Shown piece after piece: positions 27,421 to 37,592 of a stretch of 54,124 bases of DNA. Within the stretch, counting starts at the first letter, position 1; every line of letters begins with the position of its first letter. Source of the DNA: an uncultured Actinomycetes bacterium (GTDB taxonomy: Bacteria; Actinomycetota; Actinomycetes; Nanopelagicales; Nanopelagicaceae). Below the pieces are notes generated by a model. The model searched no databases, was not told the origin of the DNA, and saw only the letters and a list, made by a program, of their open reading frames with translations. The DNA lies in contig CAIUXE010000086.1 in the NCBI GenBank assembly GCA_903902965.1, forward strand, positions 1-54,124, given 5' to 3'. A program made the translations under genes and the position numbers.

Positions 27421-28070
27421 TGTCATTAACAATTGAGATTAAAAACGCAGCTGGAAAAGCTGCCGGAAGCATTGATCTTCCAGCAGAACTTTTCGATGTA
27501 CAGACCAACGTTCCATTGATTCACCAAGTTGTAGTTGCTCAACTTGCTGCTGCCCGTCAGGGAACCAGCAAAGTTAAGAACCGTGGTGAAGTAAGTGGTG
27601 GTGGAAAGAAACCGTTCAAGCAGAAAGGAACTGGTCGTGCTCGTCAGGGCTCAACCCGTTCTCCTAATCAGCGTCACGGTGGAGTTTCACACGGTCCAGT
27701 ACCTCGTTCATTTGCACAACGGACTCCAAAGAAAATGATTGCTGCAGCACTACGCGGACTTTTGTCTGATCGCGCTCGCAATTCACGGATTCACGTTGTC
27801 ACTGAAATTTTGGCTAGTGAGTCTCCTTCAACAAAAGGTGCACTTGCCGCAGTTCGTCAATTCTCAGATCGCAAACAACTTCTCGTTGTAATTTCACGTG
27901 AAGAAGTAGATGCATGGAGAAGTTTGCGAAATGCAACCGATATGCATTTGATCGTTCCAGATCAACTAAATGCTTACGATGTCGTTAAATCAGATGATGT
28001 TGTGTTTACACATCAAGCGATTAAAGATTTCCTAGCAGCTCGTGCCGAGAAAGCAGAGGTGAGCGCATAA
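27420..28070 (+). CDS. rplD: 50S ribosomal protein L4
   Basis: A 216-residue protein whose basic loop (about residues 50-105, [19 protein letters not shown]) lines the nascent-peptide tunnel, where macrolide-resistance changes occur in other bacteria. The loop looks standard. In gamma-proteobacteria L4 also represses the S10 operon. No equivalent leader is recognisable before rpsJ here. It overlaps both neighbours by one base. Confidence 0.97.
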   Translation: MSLTIEIKNAAGKAAGSIDLPAELFDVQTNVPLIHQVVVAQLAAARQGTSKVKNRGEVSGGGKKPFKQKGTGRARQGSTRSPNQRHGGVSHGPVPRSFAQRTPKKMIAAALRGLLSDRARNSRIHVVTEILASESPSTKGALAAVRQFSDRKQLLVVISREEVDAWRSLRNATDMHLIVPDQLNAYDVVKSDDVVFTHQAIKDFLAARAEKAEVSA

Positions 28071-28366
28071 TGAGTAGAGATCATCGCTCAGTACTTTTTT
28101 CACCAGTAGTTTCAGAGAAGTCTTATGGACTACTTGATGAAAATAAATACACCTTCTTGGTTGCAACGGATGCAAATAAGACCGAGATCAAGATCGCGGT
28201 TGAAAAAGTCTTCGGAGTGAAGGTGCTTAGTGTCAATACCTTGAACCGTAAAGGTAAGACCAAGCGCACTCGTTTCGGTATGGGTAGTCGAAGTGATACC
28301 AAGCGCGCGATCGTACAAATCGCTGCTGGGGATCGCATCGATATCTTCGGCGGACCAGTCTCCTAA
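28070..28366 (+). CDS. rplW: 50S ribosomal protein L23
   Basis: A 98-residue protein at the tunnel exit, where trigger factor and the signal recognition particle dock. It has the pattern [25 protein letters not shown] followed by a [10 protein letters not shown] basic loop. Its ATG overlaps the rplD stop. Confidence 0.97.
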   Translation: MSRDHRSVLFSPVVSEKSYGLLDENKYTFLVATDANKTEIKIAVEKVFGVKVLSVNTLNRKGKTKRTRFGMGSRSDTKRAIVQIAAGDRIDIFGGPVS

Positions 28367-28390
28367 GAATTTAGAAAAGAGAATCTACTA

Positions 28391-29224
28391 ATGGGAATTC
28401 GTAAGTTAAAGCCGACAACACCGGGCCAACGTGGCATGAGCGTTTCCGACTTTGCTGAAATTACTCGTACAACCCCAGAGAAATCTTTGGTTCGTCCGAT
28501 TCACAGCAAAGGTGGACGTAACTCTGCTGGACGCATCACTGTTCGCCACCAAGGTGGAGGACACAAGCGTGCCTATCGCTTAATTGATTTTGTTCGCAAT
28601 GACAAAGATGGTGTGCCAGCGAAGGTCGCTCATATTGAGTATGACCCAAACCGCACAGCTCGCATCGCACTTCTGCATTACGCAGATGGCGAAAAGCGTT
28701 ACATCATTGCTCCAAACAATTTAGAGCAAGGTGCTGTTATTGAAAACGGCCCAAGTGCAGATATCAAGCCAGGAAATAACTTGCCACTTCGTAACATTCC
28801 TGTTGGAACTGTGGTTCACGCAATTGAAATTCGTCCTGGTGGAGGAGCAAAGATTGCTCGTTCTGCTGGTGCAAGTGTTCAACTTGTTGCAAAAGAAGGA
28901 GCTTGGGCACAACTACGTATGCCATCAGGTGAAGTGCGAAATGTAGATGTACGTTGTCGCGCAACCATCGGCACAGTTGGTAACGCTGAACAATCAAATA
29001 TTAATTTTGGCAAGGCCGGAAGAATGCGTTGGAAGGGTCGTCGTCCAACGGTTCGTGGTGTTGTTATGAACCCAGTTGATCACCCACATGGTGGTGGTGA
29101 AGGTAAAACTTCTGGTGGCCGTCACCCGGTTACACCTTGGGGTAAGCCTGAAGGTCGCACGCGTAAGAAGAAAGCTAGCGATCAACAAATCGTCCGCCGT
29201 CGTCCGAAGAACAAGAAGCGATAG
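28391..29224 (+). CDS. rplB: 50S ribosomal protein L2
   Basis: A 277-residue protein needed for subunit joining and peptidyl transfer. The conserved C-terminal signature [15 protein letters not shown] is present, including the histidine close to the catalytic centre, and the basic tail [20 protein letters not shown] follows. It starts 24 bases after rplW. Confidence 0.98.
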   Translation: MGIRKLKPTTPGQRGMSVSDFAEITRTTPEKSLVRPIHSKGGRNSAGRITVRHQGGGHKRAYRLIDFVRNDKDGVPAKVAHIEYDPNRTARIALLHYADGEKRYIIAPNNLEQGAVIENGPSADIKPGNNLPLRNIPVGTVVHAIEIRPGGGAKIARSAGASVQLVAKEGAWAQLRMPSGEVRNVDVRCRATIGTVGNAEQSNINFGKAGRMRWKGRRPTVRGVVMNPVDHPHGGGEGKTSGGRHPVTPWGKPEGRTRKKKASDQQIVRRRPKNKKR

Positions 29225-29233
29225 GAACCTTCG

Positions 29234-29521
29234 ATGCCACGTAGCTTAAAAAAAGGTCCATTTGTGGACTCACACCTTTCCAAAAAGGTTGAGGCGCAAA
29301 ATGAGAAGAACACGAAAAATGTCATCAAGACATGGTCTCGTCGTTCGATGATCACTCCGGACATGATCGGTCACACCATCGCTGTTCATGATGGTCGCAA
29401 GCACATACCTGTCTTTGTTACTGAAGCAATGATTGGTCACAAACTCGGTGAGTTTGCACCAACTCGTACCTTCAAAGGTCACATTAAAGGCGACGATCGG
29501 AGGGCCAAGCGTGTCATCTAA
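29234..29521 (+). CDS. rpsS: 30S ribosomal protein S19
   Basis: A 95-residue head protein that begins [15 protein letters not shown] and contains the conserved [16 protein letters not shown] segment. Its last codons overlap the GTG start of rplV by 11 bases, so the two genes are probably translationally coupled. Confidence 0.97.
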   Translation: MPRSLKKGPFVDSHLSKKVEAQNEKNTKNVIKTWSRRSMITPDMIGHTIAVHDGRKHIPVFVTEAMIGHKLGEFAPTRTFKGHIKGDDRRAKRVI

Positions 29522-29882
29522 TACTGAAGCAATTTCGGCTCGCGCAATCTTGCGTGATGTCCGTATTACTCCTCAAAAAGCACGACGGGTTATCGATTTA
29601 ATCCGTGGCGTTAAAGCAGATGAGGCACTTTCGATCCTGAAGTTTGCTCCACAAGCAGCAGGAGATGTTTTCTACAAGTTAGTTGCATCAGCAGTTGCAA
29701 ATGCAAAACAAAAAGATCCAAACATTCGTGATGCATCAGAGCTTTGGATTACTGAAGCTTATGTAAATGATGGAGTGACGTTAAAGCGTTTCCGTCCACG
29801 TGCCCAAGGTCGCGCTTTCCAAATTTTGAAGCGTACAAGCCACATAACTGTTGTTGTGTCTGAAGTTCGGGGGGCCAAGTAA
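29511..29882 (+). CDS. rplV: 50S ribosomal protein L22
   Basis: A 123-residue protein starting at GTG 29511. GGAGG at 29499-29503 is 7 bases upstream. The longer frame from 29433 would put 26 non-conserved residues inside rpsS. L22 lines the exit tunnel with L4. The sequence [20 protein letters not shown] and the C-terminal hairpin [15 protein letters not shown] are typical. It ends in a TAATG overlap with rpsC. Confidence 0.95.
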   Translation: MSSNTEAISARAILRDVRITPQKARRVIDLIRGVKADEALSILKFAPQAAGDVFYKLVASAVANAKQKDPNIRDASELWITEAYVNDGVTLKRFRPRAQGRAFQILKRTSHITVVVSEVRGAK

Positions 29883-30637
29883 TGGGTCAAAAGATAAATC
29901 CATACGGCTTCCGTCTGGGAATCACAACCGAATTTAAATCTCGTTGGTACACCGACAAGATGTACAAGGCATATGTTGGTGAAGATATTGCAATTCGTCG
30001 CATGCTAGATAAGGGCATGGAGCGTGCTGGAATTTCACGTGTTGAAATCGAGCGTACCCGTGAACGTGTTCGCATCGACATTCACACTGCACGTCCTGGC
30101 ATCGTTATCGGTCGCCGTGGAATGGAAGCAGATCGTCTTCGCATGGATCTTGAGAAGTTAACCGGAAAGCAAGTTCAATTAAATATTCTTGAAGTTAAGA
30201 ATCCAGAAATTGATGCGCAACTCGTTGCTCAAGGTGTTGCAGAACAACTTGCAAGCCGTGTTTCTTTCCGTCGTGCAATGCGTAAGTCAATGCAGACTGC
30301 ACTTAAATCTGGTGCTAAAGGAATTCGTGTTCAATGTAATGGTCGTCTTGGTGGAGCAGAAATGTCTCGCTCTGAGTTCTACCGTGAAGGTCGCGTTCCG
30401 CTACATACATTGCGCGCAGATATTGATTACGGTTTCTATGAAGCAAAAACTACTTTCGGTCGCATCGGTGTAAAAGTTTGGATCTACAAAGGTGACATTC
30501 TTGAGACTCGTGCAACTCGTCAAGCAGAAGCATTAGCTGCTGCTCGTACAGGTGCAGCTCGAGGAAGTTCAGCTCGCGGACCTGCTGGTCCAGTTGCTCC
30601 AGAAGCAGCACCAGTTGTTGAAGGAGGACAGGCCTAA
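29882..30637 (+). CDS. rpsC: 30S ribosomal protein S3
   Basis: A 251-residue protein. Residues 1-16 read [16 protein letters not shown], the KH RNA-binding domain follows ([19 protein letters not shown]), and the C-terminal domain contains [20 protein letters not shown]. After residue 215 there is an Ala/Gly/Pro-rich tail of about 35 residues, commonly seen in actinobacteria. S3 forms part of the mRNA entry channel. Confidence 0.97.
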   Translation: MGQKINPYGFRLGITTEFKSRWYTDKMYKAYVGEDIAIRRMLDKGMERAGISRVEIERTRERVRIDIHTARPGIVIGRRGMEADRLRMDLEKLTGKQVQLNILEVKNPEIDAQLVAQGVAEQLASRVSFRRAMRKSMQTALKSGAKGIRVQCNGRLGGAEMSRSEFYREGRVPLHTLRADIDYGFYEAKTTFGRIGVKVWIYKGDILETRATRQAEALAAARTGAARGSSARGPAGPVAPEAAPVVEGGQA

Positions 30638-31050
30638 TGTTGATTCCTCGTAAAGTTAAATTCCGTAAGCCGCACCACCCATCTCGTTCAGGTGCGTCAA
30701 AAGGTGGAACTGCAGTCTCTTTCGGAGATTTCGGAATCCAAGCTCTTGAACCTGCTTACGTAACTAACCGTCAGATTGAGGCAGCGCGTATCGCGATGAC
30801 TCGTCACATTAAACGTGGTGGAAAAGTTTGGATCAATATTTATCCAGATGTTCCATTAACAAAAAAACCAGCTGAAACTCGTATGGGTTCCGGTAAAGGT
30901 TCACCAGAATGGTGGATCGCAAACGTCAAGCCAGGTCGCGTGATGTTTGAGATCTCTGGTGTCACTGAGGCTATTGCTACTGAAGCAATGACTCGTGCAA
31001 TCCATAAATTGCCAATGAAGTGCCGCATCGTTCGACGTGAGGAGGCGTAA
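30637..31050 (+). CDS. rplP: 50S ribosomal protein L16
   Basis: A 137-residue late-assembly protein near the A-site tRNA elbow. It begins [17 protein letters not shown] and contains [17 protein letters not shown] and the [11 protein letters not shown] loop, where evernimicin/avilamycin resistance maps in other species. It overlaps both neighbours by one base. Confidence 0.97.
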   Translation: MLIPRKVKFRKPHHPSRSGASKGGTAVSFGDFGIQALEPAYVTNRQIEAARIAMTRHIKRGGKVWINIYPDVPLTKKPAETRMGSGKGSPEWWIANVKPGRVMFEISGVTEAIATEAMTRAIHKLPMKCRIVRREEA

Positions 31051-31271
31051 TGGCTAACAACGTGAATGAAGTTCTACGAGCGCTATCCATTGACGAATTA
31101 GAGGCCAAACTGCGCGAATCGAAGGAAGAGTTATTCAACCTTCGTTTCCAAGCAGCAACTGGTCAACTAGAAAGCCATGGTCGCTTAACCGCGGTCCGCA
31201 AAGAGATTGCGCGTATCTACACGATCATGCGCGAACGTGAATTAGGAATTGGTATCGGGGGTGCTGCATGA
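31050..31271 (+). CDS. rpmC: 50S ribosomal protein L29
   Basis: A 73-residue two-helix protein located at the tunnel exit. It contains the L29 signature [19 protein letters not shown]. The 4-base ATGA overlap with rpsQ implies coupling. It is slightly longer than the usual 60-70 residues. Confidence 0.95.
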   Translation: MANNVNEVLRALSIDELEAKLRESKEELFNLRFQAATGQLESHGRLTAVRKEIARIYTIMRERELGIGIGGAA

Positions 31272-31552
31272 GCGATCAAACATCAACTACTCCATCATCT
31301 GAGCGCGGTTTTAGAAAAACCCGTGAAGGTCTGGTAACTAGCAACAAGATGGATAAAACCGTCACTGTTGTAGTTGAAGATCGTGTGAAGCACGCTCTGT
31401 ACGGAAAAGTTATGCGACGTGCCCATAAGTTGAAGGCGCATGATGAAGCTAATGAATGTGGAATGGGTGATCGCGTTCTAATTATGGAAACGCGTCCACT
31501 TTCAGCCACAAAGCGTTGGCGCGTTGTGCAAATTCTTGAAAAAGCTAAGTAA
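31268..31552 (+). CDS. rpsQ: 30S ribosomal protein S17
   Basis: A 94-residue OB-fold protein. It has an N-terminal polar lead of about 14 residues, then [23 protein letters not shown] and the ending [19 protein letters not shown]17 binds 16S helix 11 and helps early 30S assembly. It starts inside the rpmC stop. Confidence 0.96.
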   Translation: MSDQTSTTPSSERGFRKTREGLVTSNKMDKTVTVVVEDRVKHALYGKVMRRAHKLKAHDEANECGMGDRVLIMETRPLSATKRWRVVQILEKAK

Positions 31553-31570
31553 GAGCGGGAGAGAAAAGCC

Positions 31571-31939
31571 ATGATTCAACAAGAGTCGCGACTTCGCGTC
31601 GCCGACAACACTGGGGCTAAGGAACTGCTCTGCATCCGCGTACTTGGCGGCACCAGACGTCGTTATGCCAGCATCGGTGACATCATCGTTTGCTCGGTTA
31701 AAGATGCAATTCCTGGTGGTCAAGTTAAGAAAGGTGAAGTCGTAAAGGCTGTCATCGTTCGTACCACTAAAGAGAACCGTCGTGCTGATGGTTCATACAT
31801 CAAATTTGATGAGAATGCCGCCGTTATTTTGAAAGCTGACGGTGAGCCACGTGGAACCCGTATTTTCGGACCAGTTGCACGTGAACTTCGCGATAAGAAA
31901 TTTATGAAGATCATTTCACTTGCTCCGGAGGTGCTATAA
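31571..31939 (+). CDS. rplN: 50S ribosomal protein L14
   Basis: A 122-residue protein of canonical length at the subunit interface. Typical segments are [26 protein letters not shown] and the C-terminal [23 protein letters not shown]. It is the first gene of the spc-type cluster and follows rpsQ after 18 bases, with no promoter seen. Confidence 0.98.
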   Translation: MIQQESRLRVADNTGAKELLCIRVLGGTRRRYASIGDIIVCSVKDAIPGGQVKKGEVVKAVIVRTTKENRRADGSYIKFDENAAVILKADGEPRGTRIFGPVARELRDKKFMKIISLAPEVL

Positions 31940-31941
31940 AA

Positions 31942-32262
31942 ATGGCAAAAATCCGTAAGGGTGACACTGTTCAAGTGATCGCCGGCAAAGATAAGGGAGT
32001 TACCGGAAAGGTAATTTCAGTATTGGTTGAAAAAGATCGCGTAATTGTCGAAGGTGTTAATCAGATTAAGAAGCACACCAAAGAGAGTTCAACTGATCGT
32101 GGAGTACGCACCGGTGGAATTATCACTACCGAGGCTCCGATCCACATTTCAAATGTTCTTGTTGTCGACGAAGATGGTCGCGCAACACGTCTTGGATCTC
32201 GTAAAGATGAAAAGGGCAAAAATGTTCGCATTTCACGTCGCACCGGAAAGGACATCCGATGA
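31942..32262 (+). CDS. rplX: 50S ribosomal protein L24
   Basis: A 106-residue protein with the KOW motif near its N-terminus ([20 protein letters not shown]). CCGGAGGTG gives a clear ribosome site at the end of rplN. L24 is one of the initiator proteins of 50S assembly. It overlaps rplE by 4 bases. Confidence 0.97.
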   Translation: MAKIRKGDTVQVIAGKDKGVTGKVISVLVEKDRVIVEGVNQIKKHTKESSTDRGVRTGGIITTEAPIHISNVLVVDEDGRATRLGSRKDEKGKNVRISRRTGKDIR

Positions 32263-32816
32263 GTACTGCAACTAGCGCACGCTTAAAGGATCGCTACCGT
32301 GCTGAAATTCTTCCTGCTATGCGTGAAGAATTTAAGTATGCAAATGTGATGCAGGTTCCGACCCTTGTGAAGATTGTTGTGAACATGGGTGTTGGCGAAG
32401 CTGCTCGTGATTCAAAATTAATCGAAGGCGCAATCAAGGATCTTTCAGCGATCACCGGGCAACGTCCACAAGTGACTCGTTCGACAAAGTCAATTGCGCA
32501 ATTCAAATTGCGTGAGAACATGCCAATTGGTGCGCACGTAACAATGCGCGGAGATCGTATGTGGGAATTCTGCGATCGTCTATTGAGCATCTCACTTCCG
32601 CGTATCCGCGACTTCCGTGGATTATCTCCAAAACAATTTGATGGCCACGGCAACTACACATTCGGTTTAACCGAACAAGTTGTATTCACCGAGATCGATC
32701 AAGACAAAATTGATCGTCCTCGCGGAATGGACATCACTGTTGTAACTACTGCGACAAATGATGAAGAAGGGCGCGCGTTGTTACGCAAACTCGGCTTCCC
32801 ATTTAGGGAGATCTAA
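32259..32816 (+). CDS. rplE: 50S ribosomal protein L5
   Basis: A 185-residue 5S-rRNA-binding protein of the central protuberance. Segments [39 protein letters not shown] and [17 protein letters not shown] are conserved. Its ATG overlaps the rplX stop, and rpsN follows after 2 bases. Confidence 0.98.
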   Translation: MSTATSARLKDRYRAEILPAMREEFKYANVMQVPTLVKIVVNMGVGEAARDSKLIEGAIKDLSAITGQRPQVTRSTKSIAQFKLRENMPIGAHVTMRGDRMWEFCDRLLSISLPRIRDFRGLSPKQFDGHGNYTFGLTEQVVFTEIDQDKIDRPRGMDITVVTTATNDEEGRALLRKLGFPFREI

Positions 32817-32818
32817 AA

Positions 32819-33004
32819 ATGGCGAAAACATCGTTAAAAGTTAAAGCCAGCCGTAAACCAAAGTTCAAGGTACGCGGTTACACCAGATGTCAGCGTTGTG
32901 GACGTCCACGTGCTGTCTACCAAAAGTTTGGAATTTGCCGCGTTTGTTTCCGCGAAATGGCGCATGCCGGCGAACTTCCTGGAATCACAAAGGCCAGCTG
33001 GTGA
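32819..33004 (+). CDS. rpsN: 30S ribosomal protein S14, zinc-binding type Z
   Basis: A 61-residue short S14 with two CxxC motifs (CQRCGRPRA and CRVCFRE) that bind one zinc ion, the form typical of actinobacteria and firmicutes. The ending [14 protein letters not shown] is standard. The stop codon overlaps the GTG of a small reading frame at 33001. Confidence 0.97.
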   Translation: MAKTSLKVKASRKPKFKVRGYTRCQRCGRPRAVYQKFGICRVCFREMAHAGELPGITKASW

Positions 33005-33099
33005 CCTCACCTGCGGTTGCATCAAACTCGAGCAAGAAAACTACGGAGCAGGTCCTAATGGAAACCACTTCGAGGAAGGTTAAGGCGAACCAACTATGA
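33001..33099 (+). CDS. Small open reading frame between rpsN and rpsH, 32 residues, unknown
   Basis: A GTG at 33001 overlaps the rpsN stop (GTGA) and the frame ends in a TGA that overlaps the rpsH start (ATGA). AAAGG at 32989-32993 lies 7 bases before the GTG, a normal ribosome-site distance. An in-frame ATG at residue 20 has GGAG 9 bases upstream. The product would be small, polar and basic (rich in Ser, Thr, Lys), with no membrane segment and no domain recognised. It may be a real peptide, or a device that carries ribosomes across the gap to rpsH. Chance cannot be excluded. Confidence 0.45.
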   Translation: MTSPAVASNSSKKTTEQVLMETTSRKVKANQL

Positions 33100-33500
33100 C
33101 AATGACAGATCCCATCGCAGATATGTTGACGCGATTGCGGAACGCCAATTCGGCATACCACGACAAAGTGGCGATGCCATCTTCAACAGTCAAGGCACGT
33201 ATTGCTGCAATCCTCAAACAAGAGGGTTACATCAGCAGTTACGAGATCGTGACTAACGAGACTGGAATTGGAAAGACGCTAACAATTGATCTTAAGTACG
33301 GCGCAAACCGTCAGCGTTCAATCGCTGGTGTGCGTCGTGTGAGCAAACCAGGACTTCGCGTTTACGCAAAGTCAACTGCGTTGCCACGCGTTCTTGGTGG
33401 TTTAGGTGTTGCCATCATTTCAACTTCATCCGGACTGCTTACTGATAAGCAAGCTGGCAAACAGGGAGTAGGCGGGGAAGTTCTCGCCTACGTATGGTGA
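33096..33500 (+). CDS. rpsH: 30S ribosomal protein S8
   Basis: A 134-residue protein of the 30S platform. The ATG at 33096 gives the start [11 protein letters not shown] seen in mycobacterial S8. AAGG at 33082-33085 lies 10 bases before it, while a second ATG at 33102 is 16 bases away. The C-terminal [26 protein letters not shown] is conserved. In E. coli S8 represses the spc operon by binding near rplE; a matching site was not identified here. Confidence 0.96.
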   Translation: MTMTDPIADMLTRLRNANSAYHDKVAMPSSTVKARIAAILKQEGYISSYEIVTNETGIGKTLTIDLKYGANRQRSIAGVRRVSKPGLRVYAKSTALPRVLGGLGVAIISTSSGLLTDKQAGKQGVGGEVLAYVW

Positions 33501-33506
33501 GCGCTG

Positions 33507-34049
33507 ATGTCACGAATTGGTAGACAACCCATCACGCTTCCTAAGGGAGTAGAAGTTTCATTAGAAGGACAGCATGTTGCTGTTAAAGGTCCTAAAGGAT
33601 CTCTAGCTCACACTGTTGCACTTCCAATCACAATTACAAAGAGCGATGAAGGTGTTTTAACACTTACTCGTCCAAATGATGAGCGCCAAAGTCGTTCACT
33701 TCATGGACTTTCACGCACACTTGTTTTTAACATGATCGAAGGCGTAACAAACGGTTATGAAAAGAAGCTAGACATTATTGGTGTTGGTTACCGTGTTGCA
33801 GCAGAAGGCAAAAACCTTACTTTCGCACTCGGATTCAGCCACCCAGTAAATGTTGTTGCTCCTGAAGGAATTACTTTTGTAGTTGAGTCACCAACTAAAT
33901 TCTCAGTTCAAGGAATTGATAAGCAATTAGTTGGCGAAGTAGCCGCAAATATTCGCAAGATTCGCCCACCAGAGCCTTACAAAGGCAAAGGCGTGCGCTA
34001 TGTCGACGAAGTTGTTCGACGCAAGCAAGGAAAGGCAGGTAAGAAGTAA
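33507..34049 (+). CDS. rplF: 50S ribosomal protein L6
   Basis: A 180-residue protein with two related alpha/beta domains, located near the sarcin-ricin loop. It starts [17 protein letters not shown] and ends with the signature [26 protein letters not shown]. The start lies 6 bases after rpsH without an obvious ribosome site, so re-initiation is likely. Confidence 0.97.
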   Translation: MSRIGRQPITLPKGVEVSLEGQHVAVKGPKGSLAHTVALPITITKSDEGVLTLTRPNDERQSRSLHGLSRTLVFNMIEGVTNGYEKKLDIIGVGYRVAAEGKNLTFALGFSHPVNVVAPEGITFVVESPTKFSVQGIDKQLVGEVAANIRKIRPPEPYKGKGVRYVDEVVRRKQGKAGKK

Positions 34050-34426
34050 TGGCTATCGGAGTAAAGGTCCGTAAAGGATCGGCCCAAGTTGCCAAAGCTC
34101 GCCGCCACTTCCGCGTGCGTAAAAAAGTTTCCGGAACTGCAGCACGTCCACGTCTTGTTGTGACTCGTTCATCTCGCCATGTATTTGCGCAGGTTGTCGA
34201 TGACACAATGGGACATACTCTTGCATCAGCTTCGACTATGGAAGATAGCTTCCGTAATTCGAAAGATGACAAAACCAGAAAAGCTCGCTTAATCGGTCAA
34301 CTACTTGCAGATCGCGCGAAAAGCGCTGGAGTTTCTGCAGTTGTGTTTGATCGTGCCGGAGCAAAGTACACCGGTCGAATTGCCGCTCTTGCTGACGGCG
34401 CACGCGAGAATGGATTGGAGTTCTAA
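34049..34426 (+). CDS. rplR: 50S ribosomal protein L18
   Basis: A 125-residue 5S-rRNA-binding protein with a basic N-terminal arm, the [20 protein letters not shown] strand, and the ending [26 protein letters not shown]. One-base overlaps join it to rplF and rpsE. Confidence 0.97.
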   Translation: MAIGVKVRKGSAQVAKARRHFRVRKKVSGTAARPRLVVTRSSRHVFAQVVDDTMGHTLASASTMEDSFRNSKDDKTRKARLIGQLLADRAKSAGVSAVVFDRAGAKYTGRIAALADGARENGLEF

Positions 34427-35049
34427 TGGCTGCTGAAAGAAGTACTAATCCAGGTGCACCTGCTTCAGGTGAACGTCGCGAAAAGCGTGAACGTCGTGAT
34501 GGTGGCGGACCAGAAAAAAGCCAGTACATCGAACGCGTTGTCTTCATCAACCGTGTTTCTAAAGTAGTAAAAGGTGGACGTCGTTTCTCTTTTACCGCTC
34601 TAGTAGTTGTTGGCGATGGCAAAGGCATGGTCGGTGTTGGTTACGGCAAAGCAAAAGAAGTTCCTGCTGCAATTGCCAAGGGAGTTGAAGAAGCCAAAAA
34701 AGCTTTCTTCAAAGTTCCAATGATTCAAGCAACCATTCCTCATCCAGTTCAAGGTGAAGCAGCTGCCGGAGTTGTACTCCTAAAGCCAGCAAGTCCTGGT
34801 ACTGGAGTTATTGCAGGTGGCCCAGTTCGTGCTGTACTTGAGTGCGCTGGAATTCACGATGTACTTAGCAAATCTCTCGGATCAAATAATGCGATCAACA
34901 TTGTTCATGCAACTGTTGCAGCATTGAAGAGCCTTGAGCACCCAAGTGCAATCGCTGCACGTCGCGGTCTTCCACTAGAAGATGTCGCACCAACACGTTT
35001 ACTTAAAGCAATTAACGCAGATCTACATCCAGTATCGGCAGGTGCATAA
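34426..35049 (+). CDS. rpsE: 30S ribosomal protein S5
   Basis: A 207-residue protein. A charged N-terminal extension of about 30 residues ([12 protein letters not shown]) precedes the double-stranded RNA-binding fold ([21 protein letters not shown]) and the [17 protein letters not shown]-like loop, here reading [17 protein letters not shown]5 takes part in the mRNA entry helicase and decoding accuracy. Extended N-termini are common in actinobacterial S5. Confidence 0.97.
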   Translation: MAAERSTNPGAPASGERREKRERRDGGGPEKSQYIERVVFINRVSKVVKGGRRFSFTALVVVGDGKGMVGVGYGKAKEVPAAIAKGVEEAKKAFFKVPMIQATIPHPVQGEAAAGVVLLKPASPGTGVIAGGPVRAVLECAGIHDVLSKSLGSNNAINIVHATVAALKSLEHPSAIAARRGLPLEDVAPTRLLKAINADLHPVSAGA

Positions 35050-35051
35050 AT

Positions 35052-35234
35052 ATGGGTCGCTTAAAAGTAACTCAACTACGCTCCAAAGTCGGCGGAAGAC
35101 CAGAACATCGCGAGACTCTTCGCTCACTTGGTCTTAAGCGCATCGGTGATGTTGTCGTAAAAGAAGATCGTCCAGAGATTCGCGGAATGGTTAAAGCCGT
35201 TCGTCATCTCATTCTTGTGGAAGAGGTCGAATAA
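35052..35234 (+). CDS. rpmD: 50S ribosomal protein L30
   Basis: A 60-residue protein with the full L30 pattern (LKVTQLRSKVGGRPEHRETLRS, then MVKAVRHLILVEEV). It follows rpsE after 2 bases and rplO begins immediately at its stop. The family is absent from some bacteria but conserved in actinobacteria. Confidence 0.96.
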   Translation: MGRLKVTQLRSKVGGRPEHRETLRSLGLKRIGDVVVKEDRPEIRGMVKAVRHLILVEEVE

Positions 35235-35684
35235 ATGACTCTTAAAATGCACCATCTACGCCCTGCCCCAGGAGCTAAGAAAGATCGCGTACGTAAAGGT
35301 CGCGGAGAAGCATCCAAAGGTAAAACTTCTGGTCGAGGTGGAAAAGGTACGCATGCGCGTAACACTGTTCGCATCGGTTTTGAAGGCGGTCAAATGCCGC
35401 TACATATGCGTCTTCCAAAACTCAAGGGCTTTAAAAACCCAGAGCGTGTGGAATACCAGGCTGTTAATGTGGCAACTTTGAATGAGCTCTTTCCAAAAGG
35501 TGGCACCGTAACTGTTGCCCAACTTATTGAATATGGCGCAGTCCGAAAAGGACTTCCAGTCAAGGTTCTTGGAAATGGCGATATCTCTGTTGCGATCACA
35601 ATCGCAGTACAAGGATTTTCTGCCACGGCTGAAGAGAAAATTAAGGCTGCTGGTGGCAAAATTACTAAAGTAGCCAAACTCTAA
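35235..35684 (+). CDS. rplO: 50S ribosomal protein L15
   Basis: A 149-residue late-assembly protein. The basic N-terminus [20 protein letters not shown] and the glycine-rich loop [23 protein letters not shown] are typical, and the C-terminal domain is ordinary. It is followed by a 44-base gap and then secY. Confidence 0.97.
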   Translation: MTLKMHHLRPAPGAKKDRVRKGRGEASKGKTSGRGGKGTHARNTVRIGFEGGQMPLHMRLPKLKGFKNPERVEYQAVNVATLNELFPKGGTVTVAQLIEYGAVRKGLPVKVLGNGDISVAITIAVQGFSATAEEKIKAAGGKITKVAKL

Positions 35685-35728
35685 AGAAGATTTTCCTTAG
35701 GGGTAAGACTCTAAAAAAGGAGTAAAGA

Positions 35729-37024
35729 ATGATCGCTGCATTTGGAAAGGCCTTTAAAACGCCTGATCTGCGCAAAAAGATTTTCTTTACTCTTTCAATC
35801 ATGGCGCTTTTCCGTTTTGGTTCAGTTATTCCAACTCCTGGTGTCTCATACACCAGCGTTCAAACTTGTTTGAATCAAGTACAAACTGGTGGTTTGTTTG
35901 GATTAATCAACCTTTTCAGCAGTGGAGCGTTGTTACAACTTAGTGTTTTTGCACTTGGAATCATGCCTTACATCACGAGCTCAATCATTGTGCAACTTTT
36001 GACAGTAGTTATTCCACGTTTTGAAGCCTTGAAAAAAGAAGGTCAATCTGGAACCGCAAAGTTAACTCAGTACACCCGTTACTTAACAATTGGTTTGGCG
36101 ATCTTGCAATCATCTGGTCTGGTTGCAGTTGCTCGCACACCAGGAAGACTTTTCTCGGGCTGTAATGAAGCAATCATTCCGGATACTTCTTGGTCACGTA
36201 TTTTGACAATGGTAATTGTCATGACTGCTGGAACTTCGGTGATCATGTGGCTTGGCGAATTGATTACTGATCGTGGTGTGGGTAACGGAATGTCAATCCT
36301 GATCTTTACCTCAATTGCAGCAAGATTCCCTGGTCAACTTTGGAGTATCAAACTTCAAAAAGGACTTTTTGTATTCCTATTTGTTATGGCTGTCGGAGTT
36401 TTGATTGTTGCAGCAGTTGTTTTTGTTGAGCAAGCACAACGTCGAATTCCAGTGCAATATGCAAAGCGTCAAGTTGGTAGCCGTAGTTATGGTGGAGCAA
36501 GTACTTACATTCCAATCAAGGTTAACCAAGCTGGTGTTATCCCAGTAATTTTCGCCTCTTCATTGCTTTACATCCCATCACTTGTAGTTAATCTTTCAAA
36601 TAGCAAAGCAGCATGGGCAGTTTGGATTCAACAAAACTTTGTTAAAGGTGATCACTGGACTTATGTGATTGCATATTTTGCAATGATTATTTTCTTCACT
36701 TATTTCTATGTTGCAATTACTTTTAATCCTGAAGAAGTAGCTGAAAATATGCGCAAATACGGTGGGTTCATTCCAGGTATTCGTGCTGGACGTCCAACTG
36801 TTGAACATTTGCAATATGTTTTATCTCGAATCACTGCACCTGGCTCGCTCTACTTAGCTTTAGTTGCGATCATTCCAGTAATCGCACTTGCACTATTTGG
36901 TGCCACTCAGAACTTCCCATTTGGTGGAACCGCAATCTTGATCGTTGTTGGTGTCGGTCTTGATACAGCCAAACAGATTGAAAGCCAACTTCAACAACGT
37001 TCATATGAAGGTTTCTTGAGGTAA
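35729..37024 (+). CDS. secY: Preprotein translocase channel subunit SecY
   Basis: A 431-residue membrane protein with ten predicted helices. Recognisable features are the plug/early region FRFGSVIPTPGV, IMPYITSSIIVQLLTVVIP, the ITDRGVGNGMSILIF signature, and the cytoplasmic loops QRRIPVQYAKRQVG and FNPEEVAENMRKYGGFIPGIRAG, which contact SecA and the ribosome. An AAAAAAGGAG site precedes the ATG. It shares one base with adk. Confidence 0.98.
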   Translation: MIAAFGKAFKTPDLRKKIFFTLSIMALFRFGSVIPTPGVSYTSVQTCLNQVQTGGLFGLINLFSSGALLQLSVFALGIMPYITSSIIVQLLTVVIPRFEALKKEGQSGTAKLTQYTRYLTIGLAILQSSGLVAVARTPGRLFSGCNEAIIPDTSWSRILTMVIVMTAGTSVIMWLGELITDRGVGNGMSILIFTSIAARFPGQLWSIKLQKGLFVFLFVMAVGVLIVAAVVFVEQAQRRIPVQYAKRQVGSRSYGGASTYIPIKVNQAGVIPVIFASSLLYIPSLVVNLSNSKAAWAVWIQQNFVKGDHWTYVIAYFAMIIFFTYFYVAITFNPEEVAENMRKYGGFIPGIRAGRPTVEHLQYVLSRITAPGSLYLALVAIIPVIALALFGATQNFPFGGTAILIVVGVGLDTAKQIESQLQQRSYEGFLR

Positions 37025-37581
37025 TGCGTTTAGTTTTAGTTGGACCACCAGGTGCCGGAAAAGGGACACAAGCAGAATTCTTGTGTGCTCACTACGGAAT
37101 CCCTCATATTTCTACCGGAGATATCTTCCGCGCAAATTTATCTGCTGGTACGCCGCTAGGGATTGAAGCAAAGGGTTATATGGATCGCGGAGATCTAGTC
37201 CCAGATTCAGTTACCAACAGCATGGTTGAAGCCAGATTAAACGAATCAGATTTAGATAACGGATTTTTACTGGATGGATTTCCACGCAATGCAGCACAAG
37301 CTGCGGTTTTAAAGGAAATTTTGAAACGCATAAATGCACCTTTAGATTGCGTGCTTGAATTGCAGATCGATGAAGAAGAAATTGTTACACGTTTAGCTAG
37401 TCGAAATCGCGATGACGATAACGCCGATGTTGTCCGCCATCGCTTAAAAGTTTATAGAGATCAGACAGCTCCAATTATTGATTTTTATAAAAAAGAAAAT
37501 TTGCTTATTGCAATTAACGCCTCGGGTTCTATTGCAGATATTACTGAGCGGGCAATCGCAGCTCTGTCTCCTAAAAAATAA
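37024..37581 (+). CDS. adk: Adenylate kinase, short-lid form
   Basis: A 185-residue enzyme converting ATP plus AMP to two ADP. The P-loop GPPGAGKGT is at residues 7-15, the AMP site includes STGDIFRANL, and DGFPRN is present. The LID is the short type (LASRNRDDDNADVVRHRL) without the zinc-binding insertion, as in other actinobacteria. The secY-adk-map order is widespread. Confidence 0.97.
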   Translation: MRLVLVGPPGAGKGTQAEFLCAHYGIPHISTGDIFRANLSAGTPLGIEAKGYMDRGDLVPDSVTNSMVEARLNESDLDNGFLLDGFPRNAAQAAVLKEILKRINAPLDCVLELQIDEEEIVTRLASRNRDDDNADVVRHRLKVYRDQTAPIIDFYKKENLLIAINASGSIADITERAIAALSPKK

Positions 37582-37592
37582 TTTGGCTTTTC

